Part shown: in pieces, positions 34,139 through 45,703 of the stretch | Layout: each line of letters opens with the position of its first letter | Numbering within the stretch: position 1 is the first letter of the stretch | Assembly (NCBI GenBank): GCA_005765155.1 | Contig: VCCP01000004.1 | Coordinates: forward strand, 4,836,001 to 4,900,000 | Length of the DNA: 64,000 nucleotides | Origin: Zelopaecilomyces penicillatus | Lineage: Eukaryota > Ascomycota > Sordariomycetes > Hypocreales > Pseudodiploosporaceae | Direction: 5' to 3' | The notes under the pieces: generated by a model | Seen by the model: the letters and a program-made list of their open reading frames with translations, nothing else | Told to the model about the DNA's origin: nothing | Database searches by the model: none | Made by a program: the position numbers and the translations under genes

Positions 34139-34960
34139 TTCTTTCTTTTTCTTTCCAAAGGTTTTGTTAGGTGACGAACTGACAAGGGTCAGATGCATGA
34201 AGTCATTGCATATGCATTGTAACAGCACCAACAATCTCGCAGGTACGGGATGTGGTGGCTTTTATTCCCCGTTACTTATATCATTGATTTGCGTAGTATT
34301 TGTAGATACAATGCTCCTAAACCTAATAGTTGATCGATTTTTAACTCAAGAAAAAAAAAGACTTTACTTCATGTGTGGTTGTTTTTGTGTAAGTGGTGTT
34401 TTCCTGTGTGGGTGTTTCCTGTACGAGTATGAAGGAGTACAAGTGAGGGGTTCCTTGTGTGTGAATGAAGTGCAAACAATATGAACCGAGGACAAGTAAG
34501 TGAGCCAAGGCTGGAACTACTAGGTAGAGCAGAGGAAAGCTCCCAACAAAAAATGCAGATGAAAAAAAGGAGCCTCCCAAATTAATCCAGTTTTGCTCAG
34601 ATGTGGATTGCAACAAATACCGACATGTGGCAGTTCGCACATCGCCGTGCCGTGGGGCCGTGTCTCATAGCTCGGCTTGGCTTGACGCTCCGGGCCCCAG
34701 TGGAGTAGCTCAGTGGAGGCTCAGTGGAGGCTCCGCGGAGGAGGAGGGTGTTGTCGTGTCCGAGCTTACCTACTCAATCAATCTCGAGTGAGGGGTGAGG
34801 GGAGAATCCAGACCTGTATTGACCATCCACGCAGTATCTGGATGCGGCCAAGGGCTGAGGATGGAAAATCGCCATCCCATCTGCTGTTAATGGTGTTCTG
34901 CTGGCTCGAGCTCCACCAATGCGGATGCTGCCTGTGGTACTTGTGCTGCCTGTTCTGATG

Positions 34961-34975
34961 CCCCCCCCCCCCCCC
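34961..34975. repeat. Poly-C tract (15 C)
   Basis: An uninterrupted run of cytosines in gene-free DNA. Its length may be affected by sequencing error. Confidence 0.9.
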
Positions 34976-37363
34976 AGAATTTCCATGTTCTGGTGCTGCC
35001 AGGGGGGATCCCAGCAGTTTCTCCAAGGTGCAAGATGCACGCACAATAACACTCGTACGAGTGGCCCTTTACCGACCAATGCAGATATGCATGCTACCTC
35101 ATATCCGAACGCGCCGCAACATCACTAGGTTACCTATCAGAACATCACGCACATGCAGCACGCATATCCGTACATACACCTGTATGTAACTTACAACGTC
35201 GACTGGACAGGCATTCTAGACACTACAGGATGCTAGTTCGGCCCTCGGAGTCCCCTTGATGCGCATGCCGCTGGATGCTAGGGGACCTGTCCGATGCTAT
35301 CGAGCATGGGATGGGTCTCCCCCGAAGACATAACTACTTACAGGTACCTCTTCATCCCTCCAGATGGCATTGATGAGGGCCAACAAAACTGCGACGAGCA
35401 AGATGAGCAGGACGGGCAAGGACGAAATAAGCAGGCAAGCACAGGCGAAAGTGAGAAGATACCTACCATAAATAATGCAATTGGTGTAGAGCGCAAATAT
35501 TAGCCCTGGAGCCAAGTACCTCTTCGTACCTCACCAATCTATTCGCAAGCAAGGTAGATCAGCTATCGAATAGCGTGACACAAGCTCAACCGACATCCCG
35601 TCATCCATGCACAAGACGTTGCTTCCGGTTGGTTCGCAATGAGGCGACTAGCCGGAGCCCGCCATTGGGCCCTACGTACCTACACCTAGAACAATAGGAC
35701 AAGGGGAGGGACTGTGCACCTTGAATTGAGGGTGCTCAAGTTTGGTGAAGCTAACGTCGGTGTGGGAAATGGGCATTGAATATTGACTACCAAACAGGTT
35801 TGAAGTACCACTGCATTGTATGAAAGGCATGTCATGTCATATAGGGATCATATTTCCCATTCAGGGCAAATTAAGGGGTTGATGTGAGGTTATTTTTGGG
35901 TGAATAAGTATCACATCAAGGTGAAGTCAGTCTAGGTAGTTGAGGATGTTGCCTGTCAATACCTTCTCACGTCAATGGTTACAGCCTACCTAGGGCCAGG
36001 TGACAAGCATGGAAGGCAACAGGCGAACAAGCACTGTAAAGGTTCGCCAACCGCCCTTCGCAACAGGCGCTATCCTTGCGTGCTGGTCTGCCTTCTGCTC
36101 TACTCTGCGCTGGGCTGCCTGGGTGGTGGTTTGTGGGGCTGGGCCGGGACGTTGGAATGCAAAAACCACCCCTCCAACTTTTCTACTCCAACCCAGCTCC
36201 AAACCCAGCTTTAAGCAAGCTCCAACCACCCCACCCATGCAAGCTGGCGGCAACGCCGAAGGGTCGACGGGTGACAATAGGCTACGCTAACACACAGCAC
36301 GCGCAACAACGGCTTGGAAAGCTGGGGGGTGGAGGATGAGGACGAGGCAGTGAAGGGGAAGCCAGACAAAGAGAGGCGGAAGGGGTTCAAAAGCAAGCTC
36401 GAGTCCGCTGACAATCGAGGTTGCGTGGACAAACAAATGGTCAGCCAGCCAGCTGGTCGTATCTCGTTCATTGCTGCGCTTTCGATAAATATTCCTGACT
36501 CTGTCTGACCTTTTGTCTCTCTTCTGGATCCCGACAATCTTCTTCTGACACCACTTTGTCGCGCGCCACACCCACCCGCCTGCCTCTCGCGACACAGTAC
36601 ACAAACCCGTTGCAGCTACGCGAAACGGGCCACCATCCATCCCACCACCACCGCCGACCACCAGCTCTTCTTGGGCAATTGTTCTTCCTTTCTCTCTTTC
36701 TTCACGGCGAGTCGCAGCTTTTTTTGGTATCACATCACTCAGCAGGGGGGTGGTTCGCAGATTTCACGGACAAGCTCAAAGAAGAGCCCTGTGTCCCGAT
36801 TTTACTCTTTTCTGTGTATCCTTGCGGTCCATAAAGAGAAAAAAGGGGATTGATTTGTCCGTTCTACTCGGATCTAATCAGTAACCAAAACCCAACAGCC
36901 ACCAACCAACTCGGTCAAGGTCAGCCAACGCTTTGTCATTACCGCCATAACTGCACCACCACAACGCCAGGCTGTTTGGCTTTCGTCGACGCAGGGGGCT
37001 TGCAAGTTGCAACATAAAAAGAACAACGTTCTAAAAGAGAGAAAGCAGAATTATAAAGAACTGGAATCACGTGCGGCAAGTCTCAGCTCAAGCCACGAGC
37101 TTCAAAGAAAAACGTCGAAAGACGAGCCGGTTTCAGTTCAGTTGGACAATCAGCGGCTTGCGCTTTGTCCGTTCTCCTCCACCGGGGGCTCGTCAGTTTA
37201 CAAGTCTTCTGGCTGCTTCCGGCGCAAAAGCAGGGACGAAGAAAACCGGTCGGGAAAAAGGAGAAAAGCAGGAGAACAGCCACCTAGTTTGGGTTCTTTT
37301 ACTCTACCCTTTTCATCATTGAGTCTAAGATACGCCCGTCAGCATCCTTCTCACACACACATC

Positions 37364-39319
37364 ATGGATGGTGAGGTGAGGCCTGCTCTGCAGGTGATTG
37401 TTTTGGTATGTGTTGAGTTTCCTATTGAGTCTCCTCCCCTTTTATCATAGTATCATGTTTGGTCATTCTCTTCCCGTCTATGAATGTTCCCTCTTTTTTT
37501 TTGGCTCTGTATTTGTTCCCGTGTTTTTCTTTGGTGTCTCAAAACCAACAACGCTGTACATGTGAAAGATTTGTACTCGTGATAACCTACCACTCTACGC
37601 CAAATGACTTCCTTAATACTCAATCTACTTTCAGAGCAATGAGAACGAAGGAACATGGCTCAGGTCCTGCTTGTTATAAAGTTACAAATTCAAAATGTCC
37701 TATGAGCTAACCACAGACCACAGGGTTCTGGTGGAGGCCCTCAGGAATCCAATACAACGGCCTTTCTCGTCCGCTCGGTAGCCCAGAACTGGCGCAGGGG
37801 CTCTATCGTTGCCGTCGACGCTGGTGTTCACCTATCTGCCATCACCCGCCTCATAGAGGAAGCCTTACCAGATTCACCTCCCCCAACTCCGACGCCATCA
37901 TCTGCTCCCGTCCGCCAAATACTGACAACAGGTCCCTTCGCTGGACTGGAATTGCCATTCACAACCGCCGCCGCCAACGCCGCCTACGTCACCCGCACTC
38001 TCGTCGATACGTATCTCATCACACATCCGCACCTAGACCACATCTCGGCCTTCGTCATCAACACGGCCGGCTTACCGGGCTCGCGACCGAAGAAGTTGGC
38101 TGGTTTGCCGGCAACTATCCAGGCGCTCAAGACCCATATCTTTAACAATGTCATCTGGCCAAATCTTAGTGATGAGAACAATGGGGCCGGCTTATTGACG
38201 TATTTGCGACTTGTGGACGGTGGAAGCCCCGCGCTAGGAGATGGAGAAGGGAAGGGTTATCTGGAAGTTTGCGACGGGCTGCTGGTCAAAACATGGGGAG
38301 TAAGTCATGGACACTGTATGGAGAAGCATAGCCATCGCGGATCGGCGTCAGGTGCCTCGACTCGTTTTGGTAGCCATGACGCCTCAAGTCAAATGGGCAG
38401 GCGTGATACTTACGGACACCTATACCCTCCCGAATTGCCAATCCCGATGGCCAGGAGGGAAACTTACGGCCACTTGTACACCGGACCTCCCAGCATATCA
38501 CGACGGCAGAGTATGCTTGGCCAGGGAATGTATGCTGGGGGCGGCTCGCCGCAATTTGCGGGCATGGACATGGAGCAACGCGCCTGTGTCTATGATTCAA
38601 GCGCTTACTTCATCCAGGAGCCGACATTTCGGCGCGAGGTGCTTATCTTTGGAGACGTGGAGCCTGATAGCATCTCACTCAGCCCCCGCAATTTGCTAAT
38701 CTGGCAGGAGGCGGCACCCAAGATCGCGGCGGGTACGCTATCAGCCATTTTCATCGAATGCAGCTACGATGACTCGCAGAGCAACGATCGGCTCTATGGG
38801 CATCTCAAGCCCATCTTCGTCATGGAGGAAATGGAGGCTCTGGCGAACGAGGTTGAGATTGCGCGCAAGGCCCAAGCCGTCGAGTCCAACAAAAAACGCA
38901 AACGGGTCGGGGCCGACGAAGGTCCGGACACCTACCGGAGACCAGCCCCAGCAAGCATGCAGAGCCCCGGTCCGGAGGAGCCTGTGTCGCCCAAATCGGC
39001 CAAGCCATTTCTTCACGTCGGGGATTACTTGTCGGCCAACTCCGTGGACCAGGTCGAGACTCCCCATCTGGCGACGCCGACCGGGGAGTTGTCCCTCAAC
39101 GAGTTTGATACCCCGGCCGCAGCTGCTGCTGTCAAGACAGGGGGGGCCCGGCGACCACTCGATGGTCTCAAGGTCATCATCATACATGTGAAGGACAAGC
39201 TTTCCGATGGATTACAGGCTGGTGATATAATCCTGCAGCAGCTGAACAAGTACGAAGAGGAAGCGCAGCTGGGCTGCGAGTTTATCATTTCCAAGTCGGG
39301 GCAGAGTTTCTATTTTTGA
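37364..39319 (+). CDS. PDE1: Class II (low-affinity) 3',5'-cyclic-nucleotide phosphodiesterase
   Basis: Exon 1, 37364-37405, encodes MDGEVRPALQVIVL; a 318-bp intron follows; exon 2, 37724-39319, resumes in phase 0 with GSGGGPQESNTTAFLVRS, giving 545 residues. The class II signature HPHLDH at residues 115-120 is the metal-binding HxHLDH of this metallo-beta-lactamase-fold family. The family hydrolyses cAMP to AMP in the cytosol and lowers protein kinase A signalling. Further family blocks are DAGVHLSAI near 40, WGVSHGH near 205, LIFGDVEPDS near 320 and FIECSYDDSQ near 355. Fungal inserts are low in complexity, including a duplicated RR(D/E)TYGHLY element (about 240 and 259). Without exon 1 the longest frame would start inside the domain, so the spliced model is strongly preferred. 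The leader upstream is long and pyrimidine-rich. Confidence 0.93.
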
Positions 39320-39806
39320 ATGGACATGCCCTGCACTGCATTTGTTGTGCTTATTTTGATTTTACTTCTGCCTTGCCACTCTCTTCCTTGCTGACATATA
39401 ATTCCTCCTCACCATTTACTGAAGTAGCTGTCGCAAGAGCCTTTTTTTTTTTTTGGTTCTTCATGTTTTGCATTGCGTGGGATCTTTCCATATCTCTTCG
39501 GCATATATGACGAGATGAAGTTGATGAATAGCTATATATTTTATACTATACGAAGGATGAACGTATGCTCGTCTCTGAAGCATGCTTCATCTGCAAATCG
39601 TGTCTACTAAAAGAACGTGCGCCGTCTATTTAAAAAAAAAAAAAAAAAAAAATCAACCGTGAAAATGAAAATGTAATAACGATCTACAAATATGAGCACC
39701 CTAAAACATCTAAAGCTGTTGAAAAGGGCTTTCTAAACGCCTGTCCAGCTCCCTTTGCCGTCCAGGCCCAATGACCATCATTGTTATTGTAGATATAATG
39801 GATGTT
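39320..39806. other. Intergenic, convergent 3' regions with poly-A tract
   Basis: This lies between the phosphodiesterase and flavin-reductase-like genes. It contains a run of 21 A at 39632-39652 and no gene. Confidence 0.65.
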
Positions 39807-40825
39807 CTAGTTTGCTTTCTTTGAGTTGATGAGTTTCTGTAGGCCTTCTAGTCCACCAAGGTCCTTGTTGAACTGTGGTCTAGGTATTTCCATGGCCTCG
39901 GTTAACCTGCCGTAGCTGATGCCTCCAAGACGGCTCATTGGTCGCAAGATCTGGTAACATGAGAGTCAGCCTTTTCGTTTCTTAACTTATATACACAAGA
40001 CGGAAAATTATTCGTCGTCTTGAAGATGTAATTATAGAGAGGATGTATTTCAAATTGATTTTGCAAACTTACCGCGGGATCAACAAGACTGCGGTCCTCG
40101 TTTGTGGCATCCTCCCTTACCCAAAAGTGCGTTCCCTCCAGCACCGCCATCGTGCCACTCTTCGTCCCCGGCTTCGCACGGCTATCCCACTCCTTGACCA
40201 TGTCCAGTTTGGCCTCGATGCTGAAGACAGCCTCACGAACACGAGCACAACTGACAGTCTCGCATGAGTAGTCCGGGGTGAGGCCGCTAATGTCCCACTC
40301 CGAGGTACCGTAGGGGGCGTCGATGCTGGTGGAGTTTGCGGCCTCAACGAAGGACTCGGAGATGACGTTGATGACGCACTCTTTGGTGTCAATGAGGTTG
40401 CGTAGTGTGTCTTTGGCGGATTCGATGCCGCTGGTGAAACCGACAACAAAGAGGGGCGGGTCGTAGTTGATCATGTTGAAGAAGCTAAAGGGTGCTAGGT
40501 TGGTGGACTTGCCGTCTAGGCTGCGGGTGCTGAGGAAACCAATGGGTCGTGGGGTGATGCCTGAGATGAGGAGTTTGTAGTTTGCATTTGATGGACGGCC
40601 TTCTTGGTAAGGATTGATGGAGATGTGCTTTTTTGGCTCTGCAGAAGTAGAGCCTGTGTCATTGTTGCTGTCATCTGCGAGCTGGTTGAGGCCATCGCCA
40701 AGTTTCCAGTTTGGATTGGGTGTCTGGGTGAATCTGAACGTTGACGATGTGTCCCACTCGGGACGCGACGCTTCCACGGCTTTGAAGTCTGGATGGGGAT
40801 TGCGCGGGACTGAGTTGTCTGTCAT
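39807..40825 (-). CDS. Flavin-reductase-like FMN-binding split-barrel protein
   Basis: Two exons, 40825-40073 and 39950-39807, with a 122-bp intron (GTAAGT donor, CCAG acceptor, phase 0), give 298 residues. The core at about 80-230 carries the split-barrel features of the DIM6/NTAB flavin-reductase-like family: SGITPRPIGFLSTRS, then NLAPFSFFNMINYDPPLFVVG, which build the FMN site. The second exon supplies the conserved tail with MSRLGGISYGRL. Without it the frame reads into intron sequence and loses this block. Likely an FMN-dependent oxidoreductase; electron donor and substrate are unknown. The same frame continues upstream to an ATG at 41038 with 71 residues lacking Asp and Glu, which could be a mitochondrial presequence or just a translated pyrimidine-rich leader. 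The ATG at 40825 is used as the conservative start. Confidence 0.87.
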
Positions 40826-42413
40826 TGTGGATGCTGATCTGTGAAAGTGGGATGATGGCGATAGTGAGAGTAAGTGTGAGGAAGACAACGAGACGAGACG
40901 AAGATTTTGATGCGGCCCGGGCTTGTTATTTCCAAGTCCAGTATATGCGTGGCTGAAGCTTCGGGAAGCTAAATGACGGGAGGAGACAACAAGTGGGAAG
41001 GGCAATGTCTTTATCAACAGGCAATTTGGAGGCATCACCAGTTACGTGAGGTATGATTTATGCATCTAAGTAAGGTAGACTAGGAAGAAATGAGGGGTAG
41101 GGGAGGAAGCACGCCTCAATTGATTGTTCACAGGCAAGTACTTAGGTTCCCTGCAAAGCTCCGGTTTGAGGGAATGCACATAGGCGGGCGTAAAAGTTGG
41201 TTGTGGAGTCAGAATAGTTTTCTGCAAGGTTTTTTTTTGGGAAAGGGAATGAAGTTCCGCGATGAGAGGTTTGTAAGTGGAAACGGGAGTGGGGTGGTGG
41301 GGGTGTTATGCTAGATAACCAACTCCCTTGTCCATGTGCGTGTGAATCTACGAAGACAACGATGATGATGATGATGATGATGATGCAACTAACCAACCCA
41401 TTTCTTTGTAGTATAGCATTCCAACGGTGAGAGACCATGCGGAGCAAGTACCAATTCGGGCGTGGAGATGTTATCGCCGAAAAAGCATGTCGTCGGACGA
41501 AAGGGGCCATTCATTGTGTGAGCAGCATCATCGAAGTGATTGGTAGTAGATTATAAATCAGATGGCTTCTATACGGCTGCAGAAGCTCTGATACCGCTTG
41601 ATAGCATTACATCATCCTCACTCAGACAAGTGCTATAGAGATGTCTAGCACTGCATTAAGAGACATCACTGGCTCGGGGCTACTGGGAAATAAGGCGTCT
41701 GCCCTACCTTGACTTGGATGTTACAACTTGCCAGACACAACACATGTGGGTCAAGCTTCTGAGACCTCCGTTGAGACTCCGGAGACGGGGTCGGGAGGAG
41801 CAGCCACCGTTCGGTTCTTGGCATCTGTCATTCTCTATGCGGCTCGTGACAAGCAAGGCAATTGGAAGTTTTGGCGTGGCTATCTTTCCTCGGGCTGTAA
41901 GCCACAGGGCGTTGGAGTTGGTGGCTTCGGAGAAAGGAGTCACAACCTCACAACTCACAAGCATCAGGAAATGCGACTGGCTGTCGGCCTGAGTCAATGG
42001 GCGGTATGATGAACAGCGCAGTTGGGCTTCGGGACTATTGGATGCTGCAGACAAAACAGGGAGGTGTATGGTTTGAGAAAAGATGGCACATTGTGGTTCA
42101 TATTCACGTTTAGCTGCTTTATGTGGTTGATGTGATGTGCTGACCGAATGAGTGCTGGTTGACAATGCGAGATGGTGTTGTATCGCCTAGCAATGCAATT
42201 AGGTAAGCCATCTCCCACTGAGACGCCTCCCCTAGAGCTCAGCACACTGTCTGTAACTCACCTCCAAACGGCCATCGTCATTCGGCGAGTGGGCAACCTA
42301 ACCTAGTAGGCAGGAAAAAAAAAGCCCAGTCCATCGTGGGGCAGCTTCCAGATGCAAATGCGGCCCACAAGGCTACGACGCTCTTCCCTACAAAGCTCTG
42401 CCCTTCCTCGCTG
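40826..42413. promoter_or_regulatory. Divergent promoter region with GAT microsatellite
   Basis: This 1.6-kb spacer separates the divergent flavin-reductase-like and tRNase Z genes. It holds eight GAT units at 41361-41384. Overlapping frames of about 90-150 codons on both strands at 41700-42165 show no motif and are not called. Confidence 0.5.
41361..41384. repeat. (GAT)8 microsatellite
   Basis: Eight perfect trinucleotide units in non-coding DNA upstream of the flavin-reductase-like gene. Confidence 0.95.
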
Positions 42414-45281
42414 ATGGAACAATGGGTCTCTCAGCGCCTCGCCAACTCCATCTCGCAGTCCTGCAAACATTGTCTTGCGCTCAATGTGTCTGGTAGGCAT
42501 TGGTCTCGACCAAACCAGCCATATCAGCAATACCAGAAGCAGCAGCTACAGCAGCAGCACCAACGACGATTCTATTTCTTCAATTACAAGTCCAACACCC
42601 TTCAATGCTCTAGACGACAGACTCTATCCCGTCCTCTGATTGCCAAACCCACACCTCAGCGAGCTCTACCTCTGTTCGCCCCTCACAGCTCCAGGAAACG
42701 ACTGCGACTCTACAGATCATACGGACACTCTGACTCAACCACCATGGCCACCACGGTCGAAGTTGCGTCGGTGCCCTCCGCCGACACCCCCGGTACCTGC
42801 ATCTACATGCACCATGATAAGCGTGCCTATGTCTTTGGCAGAGTGGCCGAGGGCACTCAGCGAGCCTTTGGCAGTCGCAAGGTGTCAATGGGCGGCACAG
42901 AGCAGGTGTTTCTGAGCGGCAGCATCAGCTGGGAACAGCTCGGCGGTCTTTGCGGATATCTTCTCAGCGTTGGCGGTTCCCTAGAATCAGCAAAGGAGTT
43001 CATAACAGTGGAGAATAAGAGGAGGAAGGACAACAACATGCCGCAGCTGAGTCGCACGCGGCAGTTTGGAGTCGGAGTACATGGCGCCGACAACCTGGGC
43101 CATATCCTCGCTGTTTGCAGACCTGTCATCTTTCGGCAACCCATATGTGTGCAAACCTTTGAGCAGAGAGAGGACCCCAGAGCTGTTGATATTGGCAGCG
43201 CAGAACCTGATTGGAGCGATGATGCCATCAGGGTCTGGAAACTCCCTGTAGAAAGGGCTCGTTCGAGCAGTCCGCGAAAACGCCGCCACAGCAGTCCCGG
43301 GCCAGTGGATGGTGCTGCCGACAGCCCTCAAGACAACTTTAAACCCGGACGGGTAGTGTCTGACCCCGGTGTGGCCAGTAGCATTGTCGAACGGATCATG
43401 TTCAACGGCAGCCTGAACAACAAATCCGTTCTGATGCCTGTCAAGCTTGGTCAGCTAAAGCCGTCAGACAAGGCCGTCATTGTGGAAAATGGCTTGATGA
43501 GGTTGTACAAGGGTCCATTCGCCACGGATGGCGCAGAAATACCCAATTCCAATAATGATGCTTGGAAATTCCCAGATGCAGGAGAGGTCGAGGTTGAAGA
43601 GGGCAAGGATAACGAAGTCCTGGCCATCAATCATTACCCTCTTCCCCGGACTGCCTACAGTGAAACATCTATGAGTTATATCATCAAGTGTCACGACCGC
43701 AGAGGCAAGTTCAACGCACCAGCCGCCAGAGCGCTCGGAGTACCGATCCCAAGCTACAAGCTGCTTACCGCTGGCCAGAGTGTGACCCTGGAGAGTGGCA
43801 AGGTGATTACCCCTGACATGGTGCTGGGAGAGACCCAGCCCGGGCGAGGCATCATTGTTGCGGACATTGAGTCCCGCGACTTCCTGGATTCTTTCATGGC
43901 CCGCCCAGAGTGGAAAAGCGCCGAGCTAATGGCGAACATTGCCATTGTTTACTGGATACTTGGTCCAGGTATGGCTGATGATGCCCAAATTCAAAAGTTC
44001 ACATCCAATTACCCTCAAATCAAGCACATCTTTTGCGCTAAAGACACATGTCCCAACATGATTACACATCATGGTGTGGGTATAATCCAGTCCAAGTTGC
44101 GGCGAATCGATCCCGATAGGTTTCCAAATCTTGACTATAATAACGAGGTTCAGTACCCTGCACCGCCAGCTGATTCGCCTATTGAGCTGGGTCGAGCTGG
44201 AACAAAGCTTCAGTTAATGCCCAAGCTTGTCTTTGATGATCTCTCAGCGGCCCCATTTCCAGACTTGGACCTAGCATATCACTCATTAGATGATGAGATC
44301 TTAGCCATGGCCCAAAAGGCAAAAGAAGAGGCGACAGATCCGAGTTTTCTCGCACGGATTGAAGAAGCTGAGCAGGATATACCCAATAGGGATGCCGAGA
44401 TTATTCCTCTAGGCACTGGCTCCTCCGTCCCTAGCAAATATCGCAACGTTTCTGGAACGCTGATCCGCGTTCCTGGCATTGGCAATTACCTGCTTGATTG
44501 TGGCGAGGGTACGCTCGGGCAAATTAGACGCCTGTTCGGTGCTGAGGAAGCTGCGGACGTTCTTCGCAATCTTCGATGTATTGTTATAAGTCATCCCCAT
44601 GCGGACCATCACATTGGAACCCCATCGCTTATCAAAGCATGGTATGAGCAAACTCTGAAAGACGGCAGCAATGCCACCCTCGCAATATCTTGCATCGGGC
44701 GATATAGAATACTTCTGGAGGAGGTATCCCAGGTCGAAGACATTGGCTTCCACCGACTCCGATTCCCGAGCTGCCCCATAGCCAAGGAGAAAGACCGAGA
44801 CCTGACAACGAGCGAAGATCTCGTAGAGGAGAACTTTGGCCTTGCGTCTATCAAGCGAATACCCGTTCCTCACTGCTGGAGGTCTTACGCTACCCAGCTC
44901 GAGCTCACATCCGGTCTCAGAATCGCATACTCAGGCGACTGCCGCCCCTCCAGGCTCTTCGCCCAAGAGTGTGAAGGCGCGCACCTGCTCGTTCACGAGT
45001 GCACCTTTGGCGACGACAAGCAGGACCACGCGAAGGCCAAGAAACACTCGACCATGGGCGAAGCGCTCGGCGTGGCCAGAAACATGAAGGCACGAAGGAC
45101 ACTGCTAACGCACTTTTCGCAGCGGTACTCCAAATCAGGCTCGCTGCGGCAGGACCAGGTCGAGGGCGAGGAGAATTCGGTGCTATTAGCGTTTGACTTT
45201 ATGAGGGTGAGGCTAGGCGACTTTCAGAAGGCAGCCTGCTACATTCCAGCTGTTCAGCGACTGATGGAGAAGCTTGATTGA
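42414..45281 (+). CDS. TRZ1: Long-form tRNase Z (tRNA 3'-processing endoribonuclease)
   Basis: A single 955-residue frame. It cuts the 3' trailer from tRNA precursors in nucleus and mitochondria (family knowledge). The C-terminal half has the metallo-beta-lactamase motifs: LGTGSSVPSKYRN near 665, the zinc ligands in SHPHADHHIG near 725, SGDCRPS near 840, HECTFGDD near 858 and THFSQRYSK near 898. The N-terminal half (about 110-560) is the degenerate copy typical of ELAC2/Trz1 long forms and lacks HxHxDH. The frame is open further upstream but only from a GTG (42336). The first ATG, 42414, yields a 110-residue Arg/Gln-rich, almost acid-free extension like a mitochondrial targeting sequence. A second in-frame ATG at 42744 sits in an excellent context (CCACCATGG) and starts the conserved part, giving 845 residues. 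Both may be used. Confidence 0.93.
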   Translation: MEQWVSQRLANSISQSCKHCLALNVSGRHWSRPNQPYQQYQKQQLQQQHQRRFYFFNYKSNTLQCSRRQTLSRPLIAKPTPQRALPLFAPHSSRKRLRLYRSYGHSDSTTMATTVEVASVPSADTPGTCIYMHHDKRAYVFGRVAEGTQRAFGSRKVSMGGTEQVFLSGSISWEQLGGLCGYLLSVGGSLESAKEFITVENKRRKDNNMPQLSRTRQFGVGVHGADNLGHILAVCRPVIFRQPICVQTFEQREDPRAVDIGSAEPDWSDDAIRVWKLPVERARSSSPRKRRHSSPGPVDGAADSPQDNFKPGRVVSDPGVASSIVERIMFNGSLNNKSVLMPVKLGQLKPSDKAVIVENGLMRLYKGPFATDGAEIPNSNNDAWKFPDAGEVEVEEGKDNEVLAINHYPLPRTAYSETSMSYIIKCHDRRGKFNAPAARALGVPIPSYKLLTAGQSVTLESGKVITPDMVLGETQPGRGIIVADIESRDFLDSFMARPEWKSAELMANIAIVYWILGPGMADDAQIQKFTSNYPQIKHIFCAKDTCPNMITHHGVGIIQSKLRRIDPDRFPNLDYNNEVQYPAPPADSPIELGRAGTKLQLMPKLVFDDLSAAPFPDLDLAYHSLDDEILAMAQKAKEEATDPSFLARIEEAEQDIPNRDAEIIPLGTGSSVPSKYRNVSGTLIRVPGIGNYLLDCGEGTLGQIRRLFGAEEAADVLRNLRCIVISHPHADHHIGTPSLIKAWYEQTLKDGSNATLAISCIGRYRILLEEVSQVEDIGFHRLRFPSCPIAKEKDRDLTTSEDLVEENFGLASIKRIPVPHCWRSYATQLELTSGLRIAYSGDCRPSRLFAQECEGAHLLVHECTFGDDKQDHAKAKKHSTMGEALGVARNMKARRTLLTHFSQRYSKSGSLRQDQVEGEENSVLLAFDFMRVRLGDFQKAACYIPAVQRLMEKLD

Positions 45282-45703
45282 TTTACCTAGACTTTTATGT
45301 GAAGTTATAAACCAGTGGAGTTTTGAGTGGTATAACTTGAAGCTAGACTAAGGAATGGCAGATATACCAATACAGTGGTGTGATATACATGATGGTCTCT
45401 TTATATGATGACATTGCTTAAAAAGGGAGAGACTCATATTTGGCAAGTCTGAATTCTGGAGGATGTTGGTGAGACCAACTATTATATCTCTCCTCAATTG
45501 AAATCCTATTACAATATTTTAAAGCAAACTACGAAAATTTCTCACGAACAGCAACACAGCAATTCTAGAAATCGGATAGGGAGACACCAGGTCTTTCATT
45601 CCAGATGCATCAAGTTATCTAAAACTCTATACAACCAACGCAAAAAAAAAACAATAAACATGACATCCTCCTTTTTGCCCCCCTTTTACCCCTATTCTTC
45701 CCC
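45282..45703. other. Intergenic, convergent 3' regions
   Basis: 422 bp of AT-rich sequence between two converging genes. No gene seen. Confidence 0.65.

Larger units (their letters stand above)
33646..37363. other. 3.7-kb gene-free region before the phosphodiesterase gene
   Basis: This holds the 3' flank of the preceding gene and the promoter and long leader of the phosphodiesterase gene. It includes a hexanucleotide-like array (34075-34138), a run of 15 C (34961-34975) and pyrimidine-rich tracts (36650-36720) typical of fungal promoters and leaders. Scattered frames of 60-148 codons overlap one another on both strands with no motif, and I do not call any. Confidence 0.6.

Noticed and set aside
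36287..36733. 148-codon minus-strand frame
   Set aside because: It is antisense to the pyrimidine-rich leader of the phosphodiesterase gene, overlaps plus-strand frames, and has no motif.
37952..39319. Phosphodiesterase model without the first exon
   Set aside because: It would start at a TTG inside the conserved domain; the spliced model restores the family N-terminus exactly.
41704..42165. Overlapping frames of 92-153 codons on both strands
   Set aside because: Three frames compete over the same bases in the divergent promoter region, and none has a motif.
42336..42413. GTG start for tRNase Z
   Set aside because: Non-ATG initiation is unlikely in a fungal nuclear gene, and in-frame ATGs follow at 42414 and 42744.
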